64,000 nt of DNA from Acanthosepion esculentum (Eukaryota > Mollusca > Cephalopoda > Sepiida > Sepiidae). How positions within the stretch are numbered: position 1 is the first letter of the stretch; each line of letters starts with the position of its first letter. The DNA is taken from assembly GCA_964036315.1 (NCBI GenBank), contig OZ038498.1:9130861-9194860 (forward strand), written 5' to 3'. The position numbers were made by a program, and so were the translations under genes. Positions 31,195 to 43,374 of this stretch are shown piece by piece. The notes beneath the pieces are model-generated. The model searched no databases, was not told the DNA's origin, and saw nothing but the letters and a program-made list of their open reading frames with translations.

Positions 31195-32345
31195 ATATAT
31201 ATACATATTCATACATGTTTCATTAAATAATATAGATAAGTGTTGTTTATTTATTTTATGTAAATTCTTTTCATATCGTCTGATAAGCTTAATAACATTA
31301 TCATTAAACGAAGAAAGAAAATCACAATATTGATACATATTTATTTTTTTAATCCTATCTAAGCTTTCAAAGATGACAATTACAGTACAATATATTAAGC
31401 AATACACGGACAAGACAGTGATGATAGTCTGTTTCTGTTTACATGGAAGATTTCTAAACAACGACAAACTCATCCTTATAAGACGCTATAAGCGGAAATC
31501 GCACCGCAGCTCATGACGTCACACAAGATCACGCGAGAGTGAATTTATTCGAGAAGTATTAAGTATGGGAAGCCGTTGGTATAAACCAATGGCTTCTGTT
31601 ATCAATTATAGGCATTTAAGAATATTTGTGGAGATTTCATAGTTTATTTTGTTCAGGTTAGGTTTCAACAGTTTTATGTATATAGCGTCAAGAATTTTTA
31701 GTTTTTGTTTATTGTTTTCATATTTAAGTATAGTTGTGTTTTCAACAAGGATTTTCCGGAATTGTGTATGCGGCCAGGCATGTTGTTTGTATATATACCC
31801 AAGTATAGGATTGGCGTATACGGAATAAATTCCAATAACCAACAAATATTATTCTTAAAAGAGTGCTCAATGCAAAGTAGAGCGAATATAATCATTTATT
31901 CGCAAATTATAACATAAAAATGTTATAAAATTTTGTAACTGTTAAAAATAACACACTTTTAAAAGAAAAAATCTTTTGTCTTGTCTTACATTTATTTTCA
32001 TCTCGGAAGTTACTTGAATTTACCTTAAAAGGAAATATAATATCCAAAGTACCAGCATATATCCGGAACATACGGAACATCTAATCCATTTTACAATTTA
32101 AAAAAATTATGATCGCTTCATTGAAAGAGTGGTTAGTAAGTTAAATGCTTCATTAAATGTGTTTCCGAAGTAAATCCACCATTAATTACATCAATTTAAC
32201 TGATTTATTCATTGTATGACTACTTCTTTGTAATATTAATTATACTGCAACTTATTTTTCCTTGATTAAATGTTCTATGAAGCTTTAAAATAAAAATGTT
32301 ATTTCACATTTAGACATTTTCTTAACATCGTTTTGATTTTTATGC
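31195..32345. other. AT-rich intron, no recognisable feature
   Basis: Lipase A intron 1. Short chance open frames only, no element signatures. Confidence 0.45.
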
Positions 32346-32372
32346 TTGTTACTGTATATATATATATATATT

Positions 32373-32660
32373 GTGTCTATATTTCTGAGATGGGGTATTA
32401 TGTACATTATTTACATTATTCGGACGATTGTCCTCATCTTTATCGCCATGTTTATCACAACGTTTCGGCCGTTGTACGCTCCGACCTTCTTCAGGTGGTT
32501 GGAATGTCGAACTGAACCATTTATTTCCCTCACTGAGGTACACTGTTCTAGTTCCACGTGTCATGTTTAATGGATGTCAGTTATCAGTTATCTCCTGTTA
32601 ATTTCCTTCTGAAAGTTCTCCACTGCCTTAACCGGGTACTGAACTCACACTCTTTGGGTC
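32373..32660 (-). mobile_element. Penelope-like terminal repeat, minus copy
   Basis: Inverse of the unit at 20431: GGGGTATTATGTACATTATT, CAACGTTTCGGCCGTTGTAC, CCTTCTTCAGGTGG, then the linker and B-box side (ACTGAACTCACACTCTTTGG). It abuts the plus-strand GIY-YIG reading frame, matching the inverted leading copy usual for Penelope elements. Confidence 0.8.
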
Positions 32661-32951
32661 ATGACTAAAGACCGTGTGTACGCTATCCCGTGCAGCTGCA
32701 GAAAGAAATATAAAGGAGAGACAGATCGCCCCCTTAAGGTGAGGCTTCAAGAACACCAGAAAGCTGTAACACGAGGGGAAGTGGAAAAATCAAGTGTGGC
32801 TGACCAAATATGGGGAGAGAAGGGAGATCACCGCCCTCTGTGGGATCAGGTTGAGATAATAGACACGGAACACCATTGGAAAATTCGTAAACTTAAGGAA
32901 TCAGCACATATGCTAGGCCACAAAAATCTCCTGAGCCGACCAATCATATAA
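32661..32951 (+). pseudogene. Penelope-like element GIY-YIG endonuclease, C-terminal piece
   Basis: 96 codons: VYAIPCSCRKKYKGETDRPL, LKVRLQEHQKAVTRGE, SSVADQIWGE, then IRKLKESAHMLGH. VY.IPC...Y.G.T.R.L..R..EH is the GIY-YIG nuclease pattern of Penelope-like retroelements, where it nicks target DNA. The reverse transcriptase that normally precedes it is absent, so this is a 5'-truncated element. The first Met may not be natural, since the frame starts inside the domain. Confidence 0.82.
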
Positions 32952-33159
32952 ATTAATACAAATGGGAACCAGTAATAAGGAGTGCCAGAGAAAAGCGATA
33001 ATCACAACAAAGTTGCAATATGAGCTCTGGTAAAAACATGTAATGATAAAAGCAAAAATAAATTGCAATATGAGCACTGGTAAAAATGATGCTGAAGGCA
33101 TTAGGTTTATAATAACCAGAATTTCATACCCAGATATCCTCAAGGACATCTGTGTATGA

Positions 33160-33465
33160 ACAGTGTGCACAGTGGATAAAGGCGTTGGTTAGATCCAGTG
33201 ACAGGATCCAAAGGGTGTAAGTTCAATACTCGGTTAAGGCAGTGGAGAACTTTCAGAGGGAAATTAACAGGAGATAACTGATAACTGACATCCATTAAAC
33301 CTGCCACGTGGAACTAGAACAGTCTACCCCAGTGAGCGAAATAAATGGTTCAGTTCGACATTCCAACCACCTGAAGAAGGCCGGAGCGTACAACGGCCGA
33401 AACGTTGTGATAAACATGGCGACAAAGATGAGGACAATAGTCCGAATAATGTAAATAATGCATAT
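33160..33465 (+). mobile_element. Penelope-like terminal repeat, plus copy after the nuclease frame
   Basis: After a ~200-bp 3' UTR (GCAATATGAGCACTGGTAAA) comes the tRNA-Arg-like head (GCACAGTGGATAAAGGCG at 33167), the linker, CTGAAGAAGGCCGGAGCG and GCCGAAACGTTG, and the tail ending CCGAATAATGTAAATAATG. With 32373-32951 it forms inverted copy, nuclease frame, direct copy: one Penelope insertion. Confidence 0.82.
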
Positions 33466-33619
33466 TTAATCGTATAGCGATTTCACATGAAAATAACATT
33501 TTTATTCACTCATTTACAGTACTGTCTCCCCACATAGCGATTTTTTAAAATGGGCAAATGCTTCTTAATATCGTATTAAGAATAATAATTATTCCATTAT
33601 TATTATTGGGTATAGTATC

Positions 33620-33759
33620 CTACTCAAACGAAAAGGCATATGTTCGCTCATTCGAAAAAGCTTTTACATTTTTACAAAAATCACTCCTTTTATAAAATTG
33701 ACCTTTCGCACGTATATGCCCGACTTTACCACAACGAAAGCAGATGATATTTGATTTTC

Positions 33760-33818
<59 letters not shown>

Positions 33819-34365
33819 CTGCTGCTGCTTCTGTTGTTGTTGTTGTTTTTAGGCCCCCTATCTTTAATATCATAATTCCTGGTCTGGTAGGTTGTAGGGA
33901 TTACTTTTCTGAATCTTTTAAATGACGTCCTTAGTTGCATTACGTTTTTTCCTTGATTTGGGGGGTTGCACATTTTTTCAGTTTCTTCATAACTACGTAA
34001 TGCGACTTTAAACTCAGTGAAAGTTAGACTTTTATCTTTTTGAGTTATGACAGCCGTGAATGGTTTAAATGTCGGTGGTAACCCCTTTAAAACCATGGCT
34101 ATTAGCAGCCCATCTGAAATAGTCTCGCCGGCCATCTTTAAGGCATTTGTGACATTCTCAGCCCGTATAATATAATCTGTTACGGGTTCATTCTCTCATC
34201 TGCTTAACGAGGTTAGTTCAGTATATAAAGCAATAACGTATCGAGATTTATTAAACGTTTTTTTTAACATGGATGCCTCAGATTGCCGACACGTCATTGC
34301 TATCCTTTCATTTTTTAGAATATTTACTTTCTCCTCCATCCATAGACTGCACTTTCTTTCCATGT
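33620..34365 (-). pseudogene. Copia-type gag remnant with poly-Asn expansion
   Basis: Minus strand, open from about 34365 apart from one TGA at 34198-34196. The capsid-like UBN2 region includes DGLLIAMVLKGLPPTFKPF and LTFTEFKVALRSYEETEK. A run of about 20 Asn follows, coded by (AAT)n at 33755-33817, then a zinc knuckle CFRCGKVGHIRAKG whose last Cys is lost. The family role is RNA packaging in Ty1/copia particles. No pol follows. The stop, expansion and lost Cys show it is dead. Confidence 0.8.
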
Positions 34366-34634
34366 TGTTCTTTATCCTTTTTTTTAATTATATTCCTAAA
34401 CATATAATAATTTTTTTGCCGAAGAATAAATATAAAAAAGTAAGAAAAGTGCTTTGAGCAACAATAAGTTATTTGAAAAAGCTACCGTTCCGTAAATTGA
34501 GGACGGATGGAATATGAAAAGCTATCAATAACGTTGGCTAAAAATCTGAAAGCAACGATAATACCACATTTAATTAAAACATTATGTTGAGAAACCTACG
34601 CTTAGAAAGAAATACATGACAACTGATTTCTCAA

Positions 34635-35070
34635 CGATACATAATAACTATAATAATTGATGGCCAGATATATAAAAATTATAATAACTGATGGCCAGAT
34701 ATATAATGACTATAATAACTGATGGCCAGATATATAATGACTGTAATAACTTATGGCCAGATATATAATGACTATAATAACTGATTGCCAGATATATAAT
34801 AAGTATAATAACTTATGGCCAGATATATAATGACTATAATAACTGATTGCCAGATATATAATAACTATAATAACCTATGGCCAGATATATAATGACTATA
34901 ATAACTGATTGCCAGATATATAATAACTATAATAACTTATGGCCAGATATATAATAATTATAATAACTGATGGCCAGATATATAATGACTCTAATAACTT
35001 ATGGCCAGATATATAATGACTATAACCACTGATTGCCAGATATATAATGACTCTAATAACTTATGGCCAG
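34635..35070 (+). repeat. Minisatellite, 31-bp unit, about 14 copies
   Basis: ACTGATGGCCAGATATATAA repeats every 31 bp (34693, 34724 and on). Variants GATTGCC and TTATGGCC alternate in the second half, giving a 62-bp secondary period. Lipase A intron 1. Confidence 0.93.
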
Positions 35071-35074
35071 GATG

Positions 35075-36150
35075 GGAAATGATCAATTCATGTCAATAGT
35101 TAACTATCACAACGGAGAAGAAAATTAGTCCGGGGTGAATTAATGCATTGGTCTCGTATTTTTGTTGGTAAAACTTTTTTAAAATTCCCTCAAAATTGAT
35201 GGTGCTACGATAAATGCGGATAATATTAGAAAATTCGTGAGGACAAGAGGCTTTATCGGATGGTACAATTCCCTACCAAGAAAATTATTCTTAACATTTT
35301 TCAAAACTGAAATTTTGTCAAATGAAAGAAATGGCCCCTATCCTTTCTAGATATTAATCCAATATTAAACTTATCGGTCATTATTAAAAGAGATGTATAT
35401 CGAAGACAGTATTCAATCAAATAATTTATATGGGAATCAATAAAAATGGCTGGAAGTAATATTAAAACAAGACCGTATAAAACAATGGTTGAAATACGGA
35501 TGAAAGTTATAGAATGTCAACGAGACATTATCAACATATAAAATAATATAATAATTTATTCAAGTATTTATGATATTGTATTTAACTGAGAATACATGCA
35601 TGCATACATACATATATATATATGTCAATTATATATATGAATTATATATATGAATTATATATATGAATTATATATATAATTATATATTATGTCCTGATAT
35701 TTAAAACAATGTACATTGGATAATAACAATTTTATTGTAAAACATATTAACTACACATTTATATAGTGTGTAACTGTTCAGTATTTCGTAACTTAGATAA
35801 TTTTAGCAGAATTCTATCGTAGTGAAGTACTTCGTAAGACCAGGTTGTTTAATAATTTGCTCATAAGTGCTAAGACGCTACAAATGCGATATTGACGGAT
35901 TTGTAAATTTATTACTTATTTTTAATAAATGTCAAATTTAACAATCCTTTACTTGAGGGTTAATCACATGTCGTTTTATCGAAATGAAAATAAATTCAGA
36001 ATCTCTTTGTTTTTCTTCGTATTTAATATAAGACTAAAATCTTCGTTTGAATATGATTTACTCTGTCTCTCAAGTAAACATCTACTCCTAAATTTATTAC
36101 TTAATGAAACTGAACAACAAATACACTTATCAAAGATAACTGCTACTCAC
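35075..36150. other. AT-rich intron, no recognisable feature
   Basis: Includes a TATATATGAATTATATATATG-type run at 35612-35690 (short AT palindromes). No gene or element identified. Confidence 0.45.
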
Positions 36151-36306
36151 GCCCATGAGATACCACTCCAGGTCATTCTTCGTAAACCATCCGTAAGAGT
36201 TATTTTCAGCGTCTTGTGATATTCCAGGCATTTCTCTACCGAGCCCCAAGATGATGGTAAAGAATATGAAAGCTAAGAAGAAAGAAAAGATCCTGGTTGA
36301 TGACAT
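36151..36306 (-). CDS. Lipase A exon 1, signal peptide
   Basis: ATG at 36306-36304, 52 codons, donor GTGAGT, leaving in phase 0. MSSTRIFSFFLAFIFFTIIL is a clear signal peptide (one Arg then about 15 hydrophobic residues) followed by GLGREMPGISQDAEN. Secretory entry fits a lysosomal or secreted lipase. NNS is a potential glycosylation site. The start is chosen because it gives the signal peptide and no longer in-frame extension was sought upstream. No canonical TATA box is evident in the 150 bp before it. Confidence 0.9.
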
Positions 36307-36309
36307 CTT

Positions 36310-38040
36310 GAAAGATATGCTGAAAAATTAAAGCACCAAGTCTTTCTCGTGAAATGTATAACGAAGAGGAACAGTGATCACTTTTAACGTCGATACAGAT
36401 GAGAATTTGAACATCTGTTGACGAAGCGCTATCAGGATTGGTTTTTAAAACAGGTCGGCGATTATCTTACCGTTTTTTTAAAATTTTATATGATGTTTGT
36501 AGATGAATGATAAAATCATCTATTTATGGTCACATTCTTTTGATCAGAAAAAAAGTGGGTGAAATAAGACCGCAAAATGTGCGATAAAAAGCTATATCTT
36601 TTTCTCACAGTGTTTCGTCGTCAGTTAGTGATATAATTAATGCTGAAAAATGTCTAAAAAAAAAAAATGTTACCGACGAGAAAATTTCTTCATGTAACTA
36701 AGAGCTGCCTAAACTCGTTTTTTTTTTTTTTTTCATTTTTTTTTCTCATGGAAGATATTTGATCATAGGTTCTTTCTAATCCAGTATCTCTGTAGTCAGA
36801 ATCTTTAGCATTGTATTAACTTGGGAACATGTTGTTCTGACGTAATCAGCATTATAGAGAATTGCTTTTCAAAGTTAAATTTCTGTACAAATTTTCGAGA
36901 CTACATTATTTTCTTTGTCTAGGGTGAGGACAAGAATAAAATACTATTAGCAAAATATATTATTACTTTAAAGTTATACTTTAAATGTATATATAAATAT
37001 AGTATTACTTTAAATGTAGATTTTTAATTTATATATTGAGAGAAAAAAATGATTGAACTATTAAACTAATGTCCAAAATTTGTAATGATTGTTTAACAAC
37101 ATTGTTTTTAGTTGTTTACTGTTTATCCCTTTTTACGATTTGCACCTTCTGAACCTGGTTCCAAAGTTACTGCTACACCCCTTGTTTAAATATCTGTAGT
37201 ATTATCTAGAGAGTGGAAATTCCAACTTACGTCATCTCATAATGTTACTTACATAATTCTGATAGCTACTTTCACTATAACAGCAATTATCTTCCTCGGG
37301 AGAATTTATATTGCTATTTCAGAACTTCTACTGTATTATAAAACTAATATAGATCCTTCTTTCTTTGACAGCAGGAAAATATTGCACTGACGGCCACACC
37401 GTAAGAGTAAAAGTGGTAGATGTTATGTTTATTTTCGCTTTAATTATATAGAAAAGTAACACAAACTCTTTCGCTTATGAAAATAAAGGAAATAGGGAAC
37501 TAAATCAAATGTTAGGGTCTTAAATTTAATATCTTGAATCCTGATAACCATTGAAGAATTTCATCTGCAATGAAGTTGTGCGTTATTTGCACTAAATTGT
37601 AATTTTTCTTTTCTTCTATTCGAGTATACACATGTAGATATAGCATTGTCTTCGGCTTGTTCTTCTAGTTTTATTTCCAGGCAAATATTCCGGCAGTGGT
37701 TACCAATTATTAATTTAGATTCGGATCATTAATGAATGATTCGCATATGACATTGCTGGGCTTCAGTGAATCACCAACTGATGTTGACGACCGTTTAAAG
37801 GTTAAACTGCAGAATTATTTGTTGCAAAAACAGTAGACGCCATTTTATTCAGGTAGAATTTTTTTATTTCAATGCATGCAATAAAAGTAAAAGAAAATTA
37901 GACATTCATTTTTTTTACGAGATTTTTTTTTGCTTATTAAAATTTGAATCATTAAGGTTGCAAAAAAAACAAAGAGAAATTGAAATGAAAATGTTAATAA
38001 GAACTGAGAATACTTCATCTTTTATTACATAAAATGCAAT
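36310..38040. other. Intergenic spacer, no recognisable feature
   Basis: Region upstream of lipase A. AT-rich with T and A homopolymers (36659-36669, 36720-36735). It must contain the lipase A promoter, but I cannot point to one. Confidence 0.4.
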
Positions 38041-38044
38041 TACA

Positions 38045-39135
38045 CCTTCTTCTTACACTATTTACATTATTCGGACTATTGTCTTCATATTTGTCGCCAT
38101 TTTTGTTACAACGTTTCGGCCGTTGTACACTCCGGCCTCCTTCAGGTGGTTCACTGGCGTAGACTGTTCTAGTTCCACGTACCATGTTTTAATGGATGTC
38201 AGTTATCAGTTATCTCCTGGTAATTCCCCTCTCCAAGTTCTCCACTGCCTTAACATGGTATTGAACTCACACTCTTTGGGTCCCGTCACTGGATCTAACC
38301 AACGCCTTTATCCAATTATTTTCACAATGTTTCAACAACTGTACCCTCTGATCTTTCTTTGTGTCGGATTTAGTTAGATGAGCAGAGAGTACTTGACTGT
38401 AGTGAAATATGCTCTGACTGCATATTTTTGAGCCACTTGGTGAGTGGTCTATATAGTAGGCTGGAATGTCCCATTCTGCTACTTGGGCAAACCCATTCTC
38501 TAGGTTTTGATTGGCTGCTGATTTTGATGTGGATACTGTGATCAATAAATATGCCACATTGTGCTGGGACCTGTATTGAGTTACAGTCCACTTGAGAGAG
38601 AGTTAACTGCTCATGGGGGCTCTCTCCATACCTGAGGCTTTCCTCCTGGATTCTTCTGGAGGGACTGGCAGAGAAGTAGAAGTGGGTTTTTCCTGTCAGA
38701 AGTGGGTTTTTTCTTCTCATGCTCCAGATGTAGTATCTGTTCCATGCTAGAGGCCTTCTCACATCCACTGTGCCGCCATGAGTCCTTGAGGACATCTGTG
38801 TATCAATTTCTAGGTATTATAAACCTAATGTATCAACAACCCTTTATTACCAGTGCTCATATTGCAATTTTTGCTGTTATCATTATGATTTTACCAGAGC
38901 TCATATTGCAATTTTTGTTGTTATTATCGCTTTTCTCTGGCACTCCTTATTACTGGTTTCCATATTGTATTCGTTTCTATGCTTGGTCGGTTCAGGAGAT
39001 TTGTGTGGCCTAGCATTCCAAGCAATTGAAAAAACGTTGTAATAAATATGGCGACAAAGATGAGGACAATAGTCCGAATAATGTAGATAGTGTACATAAT
39101 ACCTCGTCTCAGAAATATAGACAGATACATTCTTC
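38045..39135. mobile_element. Penelope-like copy with 3' UTR, rearranged
   Basis: 38045-38320 is a minus terminal repeat (CAACGTTTCGGCCGTTGTAC, CTTCAGGTGG, GGATCTAACCAACGCCTTTA). 38770-39015 is the inverse of the 3' UTR seen after the nuclease frame at 32951 (CTTGAGGACATCTGTGTAT, GCTCATATTGCAATTTTTG, GGCACTCCTTATTACTGG). 39030-39135 is a plus tail unit (GTTGTAATAAATATGGCGAC). The ~450 bp between (38330-38770) has minus-strand open stretches without a family match. Confidence 0.7.
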
Positions 39136-39139
39136 TTGT

Positions 39140-40530
39140 TTCGTTGTTTTTGTCAAACGCAAGCAAACTGGTCCCAGATGAATCGATACCATTTTTTTAT
39201 TCTAATATCTGATTTTTTTTTTCAATTAATATTGAATAATTTTGAAGGACTATCATCGATTGAATTATTTTTCAAGTAATTTTTTCTAAAAAATATTATC
39301 ATTTTCTAATGAAACAAATGTCCGACTTTAATTTTCGTTGATTTTTTATTGTACACGAATTCCTCGACTAATGCCTTTTCGATTAGTACGTTAAACTTTT
39401 TATATATCAAAAGTTTGGTTAAAGCATACATAATAGTAGATTAGTGCGGTAAAACATTCTTCAGTTTAACCATAGTAATTTAAAATTGATTTTTTTAGTT
39501 ATCCATTAATTAAAAAATTTTCTAAAATGGAAAATGAGTAATTATTTTGTATTACGCTATCTAACTAATTACAGTAGTGTTTAAATAAATGGACGGTTAT
39601 TAATTGATAAATGTTATAATATAATCCGATAATAAAAATACATATTTGAATATTTGTCTCTATTAAAATATTTTTAATATTTTGATTTTTTTTGTCATGT
39701 TTATTTTGAAGGTCTTAAATAAATGGACGGTTATAAATAGATCAATTTTATAATATAATCCGAAAACAAAAAATATATATTTGAATATCTGTTATTATAA
39801 CAAATTTTGAATATTTTGAAAGTCATAAAAGGAAATTTTTGATTTTTTATTAAAAATGGACGATTTAATTAGATACAGAAATTTACATTTATGAAAAATA
39901 TCGAAATATAAAAGCTGTATACATTTACTATGAAAATATTATAAATAAAACTTTCAGGTTAAAATACTAATGATAATGAGGTGTTTAGAAAATCTGAAGG
40001 AGCAATTTTTCAGTACCGGCAATTATATGAGGAACAGAAGAGTACCATGCGGAAAGCCAATCTAAATGAGTTTTTCATATAAAATTAGATTAATAAACAT
40101 TAATTCATAGCATTTTATTGTATCTTTTTATATGCAACTACATTTTAATTTAAAAGCATGAAGTTTTTTATATTCGATAAATGAGTTTTCGATTAGTGCG
40201 TATCTTTTAGCGTGTACACATTAGCCGCAGTAAAATCGAAGGAGTCCTCGGTTACTGCGGTCATTACAGGGCAGACGATCAGACGAATTATTCAGTTATA
40301 CAATTTTTAAAATATTCATTCGTAACTTATAAGCATGAACTATTTCAATAAAATATCTACTTCGGCATATAAACCCGATATGATTTGTTTAGCCATATAA
40401 ACACACGATCATTTTTAGCAGTAATGGAATAGTAACTTTTTTGAGGATGATGCTCTGACCACAGTTTCCAGCATGGTCAACCGGAAACCTTAGCAGGGTT
40501 TGAATAGCGATTATTGATATTAGAGGAGCA
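39140..40530. other. AT-rich, no clear feature
   Basis: Blocks CCTCGACTAATGCCTTTTCG (39362) and TTTTCGATTAGTGCGTATC (40188), and the near-repeat AAATAAATGGACGGTTATA (39585, 39716), suggest a decayed DNA transposon. Ends were not determined. Confidence 0.3.
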
Positions 40531-40534
40531 CTTA

Positions 40535-41420
40535 AACTAACCTTGCCGTTCGTCTCGAAAAGGACCTCCAATCGGTTATGGACTGGGGCAGGAATTGGCT
40601 GGTTAACTTTAACGCCTCAAAAGCAAATCTGCTCTCTATTACTCACCACAGAGAAGCATCCCTGCCCTCCCCCCATTAGAATGCCTGACGCTCAACTCCA
40701 CGAGATCACCTCTTTGCAACTGCTCGGTCTCACATTGACCGCTGACCTGAGATGGAACGAATACATTGAGTCAATAGCTTCGTCCACCGCAAGGAAATTT
40801 GGCTCCCTGTGTTGCGCCAGGAAATGTTTCTCGCCGGAGTCAATCCTTCAAATCTACAAATCAACCATTCGCCCTTGCATGGAGTATTGCTGCCATATAT
40901 GGTCTGGAGCCCCTTCTGTTTGTCTCAAGGTCCTTGATAAAATCCAGATACGGATATGCAATGTAATTGGCCCTGATCTGGCATCTCGTCTGCAGTAGCT
41001 CTCTCACAGACGTGCCGTAGCCACTCTCTGTTTTTTATTCACAAATACTTTCACGTTAACTGCTCCGATGAGCTGCTTTCGCTGGTTCCCAGACTTCATG
41101 AATTTAAGCGTTCTACTAGGCTGGCACCTCGCTCTCACCTTTCACCGTCGAAACTGTTAAATGTAGCCGTCTCTTCTACTCCAATAGCTTCATGTCTCGC
41201 ACCTCTCGCCTGTGGAACCTCTCCCCTTTTCCCTGATAGCTATAATCTCCAACTATTCAAATGTAATGTCCATTGACATCTCCAGATGCCCTGATCTATC
41301 CCCTATCCTTCTCTTCATCTTTTCCTCTGTCACTCCTCTTTGCCCTCGCTCCAACTCTCTGTAACCCCTTGCGTGCTAGTGGCTTCCCGCCTTGCTTGGG
41401 GTGAAATGCTTTAAAAAAAA
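40535..41420 (+). pseudogene. LINE remnant, dominant family, longest copy
   Basis: Reads from VLEKDLQSVMDW-type residues through RMPDAQLHEITSLQLLGLTL, WNEYIESIASSTARKFGSLC, STIRPCMEYCCHIWSGAP, LDKIQIRICNVIGPDLASRL (stop), then frameshifted FHVN...SRLWN and the 3' UTR GTGCTAGTGGCTTCCCGCC, CTTGGGGTGAAATGC with an A tail at 41411. Useful as the reference for the family. The polymerase palm is absent. Confidence 0.82.
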
Positions 41421-41889
41421 CTTGAGAAAGGAAATGTACACCAAAATGGATTACGAAAGAATAAAAGGAATCAAGTATCTTGAAGAGAGCAGTACATTTT
41501 CATGCGGTTTTTCCCAAGTTAGCTAAAATATTTTAAAAAATACTTTTGCTCACGTCACTTTTTGCTAACTCTCTGCGTAGTAGTAGTCGTATTACCGTTC
41601 TCCGTGTCCTGAATAGCAACCGGGTTTGCTAGGCATAGCCACCCTATGTTCGCCAGTTGTTCTCTATTTATACTTGTCTATCTAATTTGCATAGGATAAT
41701 ACAGTTCATTTAATTAAAAAATACAGTAACAACTAAAATGAATGATTCAAGAAGTAAATAAACATAAAACTAACATTTGTGAAAGAAATCGTGTTCAATA
41801 TCTATGAAGTATGTACCTTTAAAGAAAGAAGATCTAGGAGCAAAAGAAATCACAAAGAATGAGCAAGAGTGGGTAAAATCAAGTGAAAT

Positions 41890-42033
41890 TTAATAATATT
41901 TCATCAGGAATAACAATGGATTAAAAAGTGTTTTTTCAGCATTGGTGGCATAGACAAAATCCAAATGGCTGTAATCGGTAATGTTAATCTTTCCAATCAC
42001 ATTAGGCAGTTCATTAAGCAGGTGCTTTATATC
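41890..42033 (-). CDS. Lipase B exon 10, catalytic histidine and stop
   Basis: Acceptor TTTACAG, 47 codons plus TAA. DIKHLLNELPNVIGKINITD, then YSHLDFVYATNAEKTLFNPL and LMKYY. [YN].HLDF is the catalytic His motif; N..L..P is a typical end of animal acid lipases. NIT is a possible glycosylation site. Confidence 0.94.
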   Translation of the reverse strand, partial: DIKHLLNELPNVIGKINITDYSHLDFVYATNAEKTLFNPLLFLMKYY

Positions 42034-42329
42034 CTGTAAAGAAACAAAACAATTTGATTAGATTATTCTGCTAAAACAACGAGGCCTACATTTGTGTAAA
42101 ATGTCTAATATAGATCATGGCATTTGTGTCTTTAAGCGACTTGTTAATGGATAAAAATTATTTTTCTATTGTCATTTTAATATAATATCTGCTATTGAAA
42201 AAAAAACCTTCATCATTAACATTTTAAAAGTAACCCTCTATCTTGAGTAGTTCTTGAGCCTTGGTTGGCGTAAACTTTAGTATAAAAATAATTCAATCGC
42301 TAAAACATTCTCTCACATTCACTTTGAGT

Positions 42330-42710
42330 GACTATTTACATTATTCGGACTATTGTCCTCATCTTTGTCGCCATATTTATTACAAAGTTTCGCCCGTTGT
42401 ACGCTCTGGCATCTTCAGGGGGTTGGAATGTCGAGCTGAACCCTTTATTTCGCTCACTGGGGTAGACTGTTCTAGTTCTAGTTCCACGAGCCATGTTTAA
42501 CGGATGTCAGTTATCAGTTAATTCTGTTAATTCCCTCTTCAAGTTCCTTCAACTGCCTTAACCCGGTATTGAATTCACACTCTCTGGGTCACTTTATCCA
42601 CTGTACCATGTGTCCTTGAGGACAGTGCATGAATTTCTGGGTATTATAAACCTAATGTCTCAGCAACCATTTTTTCCAGTGCTCATATTGCAATTTCTTT
42701 GAGTGACTTT
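42330..42710 (-). mobile_element. Penelope-like terminal repeat and 3' UTR, minus copy
   Basis: ATTATTCGGACTATTGTCC, a diverged core (CAAAGTTTCGCCCGTTGTAC), the linker, then TGTCCTTGAGGACAGTGCAT and GTGCTCATATTGCAATTTC. Inside lipase B intron 9. Confidence 0.75.
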
Positions 42711-42714
42711 TTAG

Positions 42715-43370
42715 ATTTTAGATTAGCGTTTCTGAGACACAGTTTTTTAGTCTCACTTTCATTGCTATCCAACCATTTACATTTTTTTATAGCTATGTTA
42801 TTTACAAGAAACCATCAGTTTGTTTCAAAGGTTTTCTTTAGTAATCATCTGAGGCAACAAACTTACCATTATGATGACGAAGACGTGATGCCAAAATTAA
42901 AATAGCAAAGCTAATAACGTAAAAATATAATTTATTTTTATGATAAGTGCCCTCTAGTGACTGACATAAAACCTTAAAAATTAAGGTCTTCTATCTTGAT
43001 AATGGCTATATAATACGTGGACAATTCTTACATCTAATAACCACTGACTATTTTTCATCCGAACGGGGTCAGCTATTTCATATGGACAATTCCATTATTA
43101 ATTTTAGTTTATGTTAAGAGTGTGGCAAATACAGAAATAAATAATTTTCATCTATATTTTTTTTAAGTTAGTACTTCTCCTGACATTCCAGGTTCTAGAC
43201 CAATTCCTCCTTGGTAGCATCGAGTTTATGATTTCGGGACCGAATTTTACAATTGCAACTAGCAAACAGTGCAACAAGAGGAACTAACGATTTACAGATA
43301 ATATTTTATTGGAAAAAAAAGTTTGAACAAAGTAACTATAAACAATTTTTTTTTTGCTATCCTCATCCAG
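42715..43370. other. No recognisable feature
   Basis: AT-rich part of lipase B intron 9. Confidence 0.4.
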
Positions 43371-43374
43371 CCGC

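Larger units (their letters stand above)
11012..36306 (-). other. Acid lipase gene A (LIPA/LIPF-like), exons 1-7
   Basis: Seven exons with GT...AG borders join in phase to 308 codons: 52, then 196 bp, 115 bp, 151 bp, 29, 49 and 24 codons. They cover signal peptide, N-terminal strands, oxyanion region, nucleophile elbow GHSQG and lid. With about 100 codons supplied by the three missing final exons (as in gene B), length would be about 408 residues, normal for animal acid lipases. The family hydrolyses triacylglycerols and sterol esters in lysosomes or the gut lumen. Exons 8-10 were not found down to base 1 and probably lie outside the window. Introns (0.7-7.2 kb) are filled with repeats. Confidence 0.9.

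Noticed and set aside
35929..36219. Plus-strand frame of 96 codons
   Set aside because: Overlaps lipase A exon 1 on the other strand and consists mostly of AT-rich intron.
38267..38795. Minus-strand frames of 96 and 141 codons
   Set aside because: Overlap a rearranged Penelope copy, several frames open at once, no conserved motif; kept only as part of that element.
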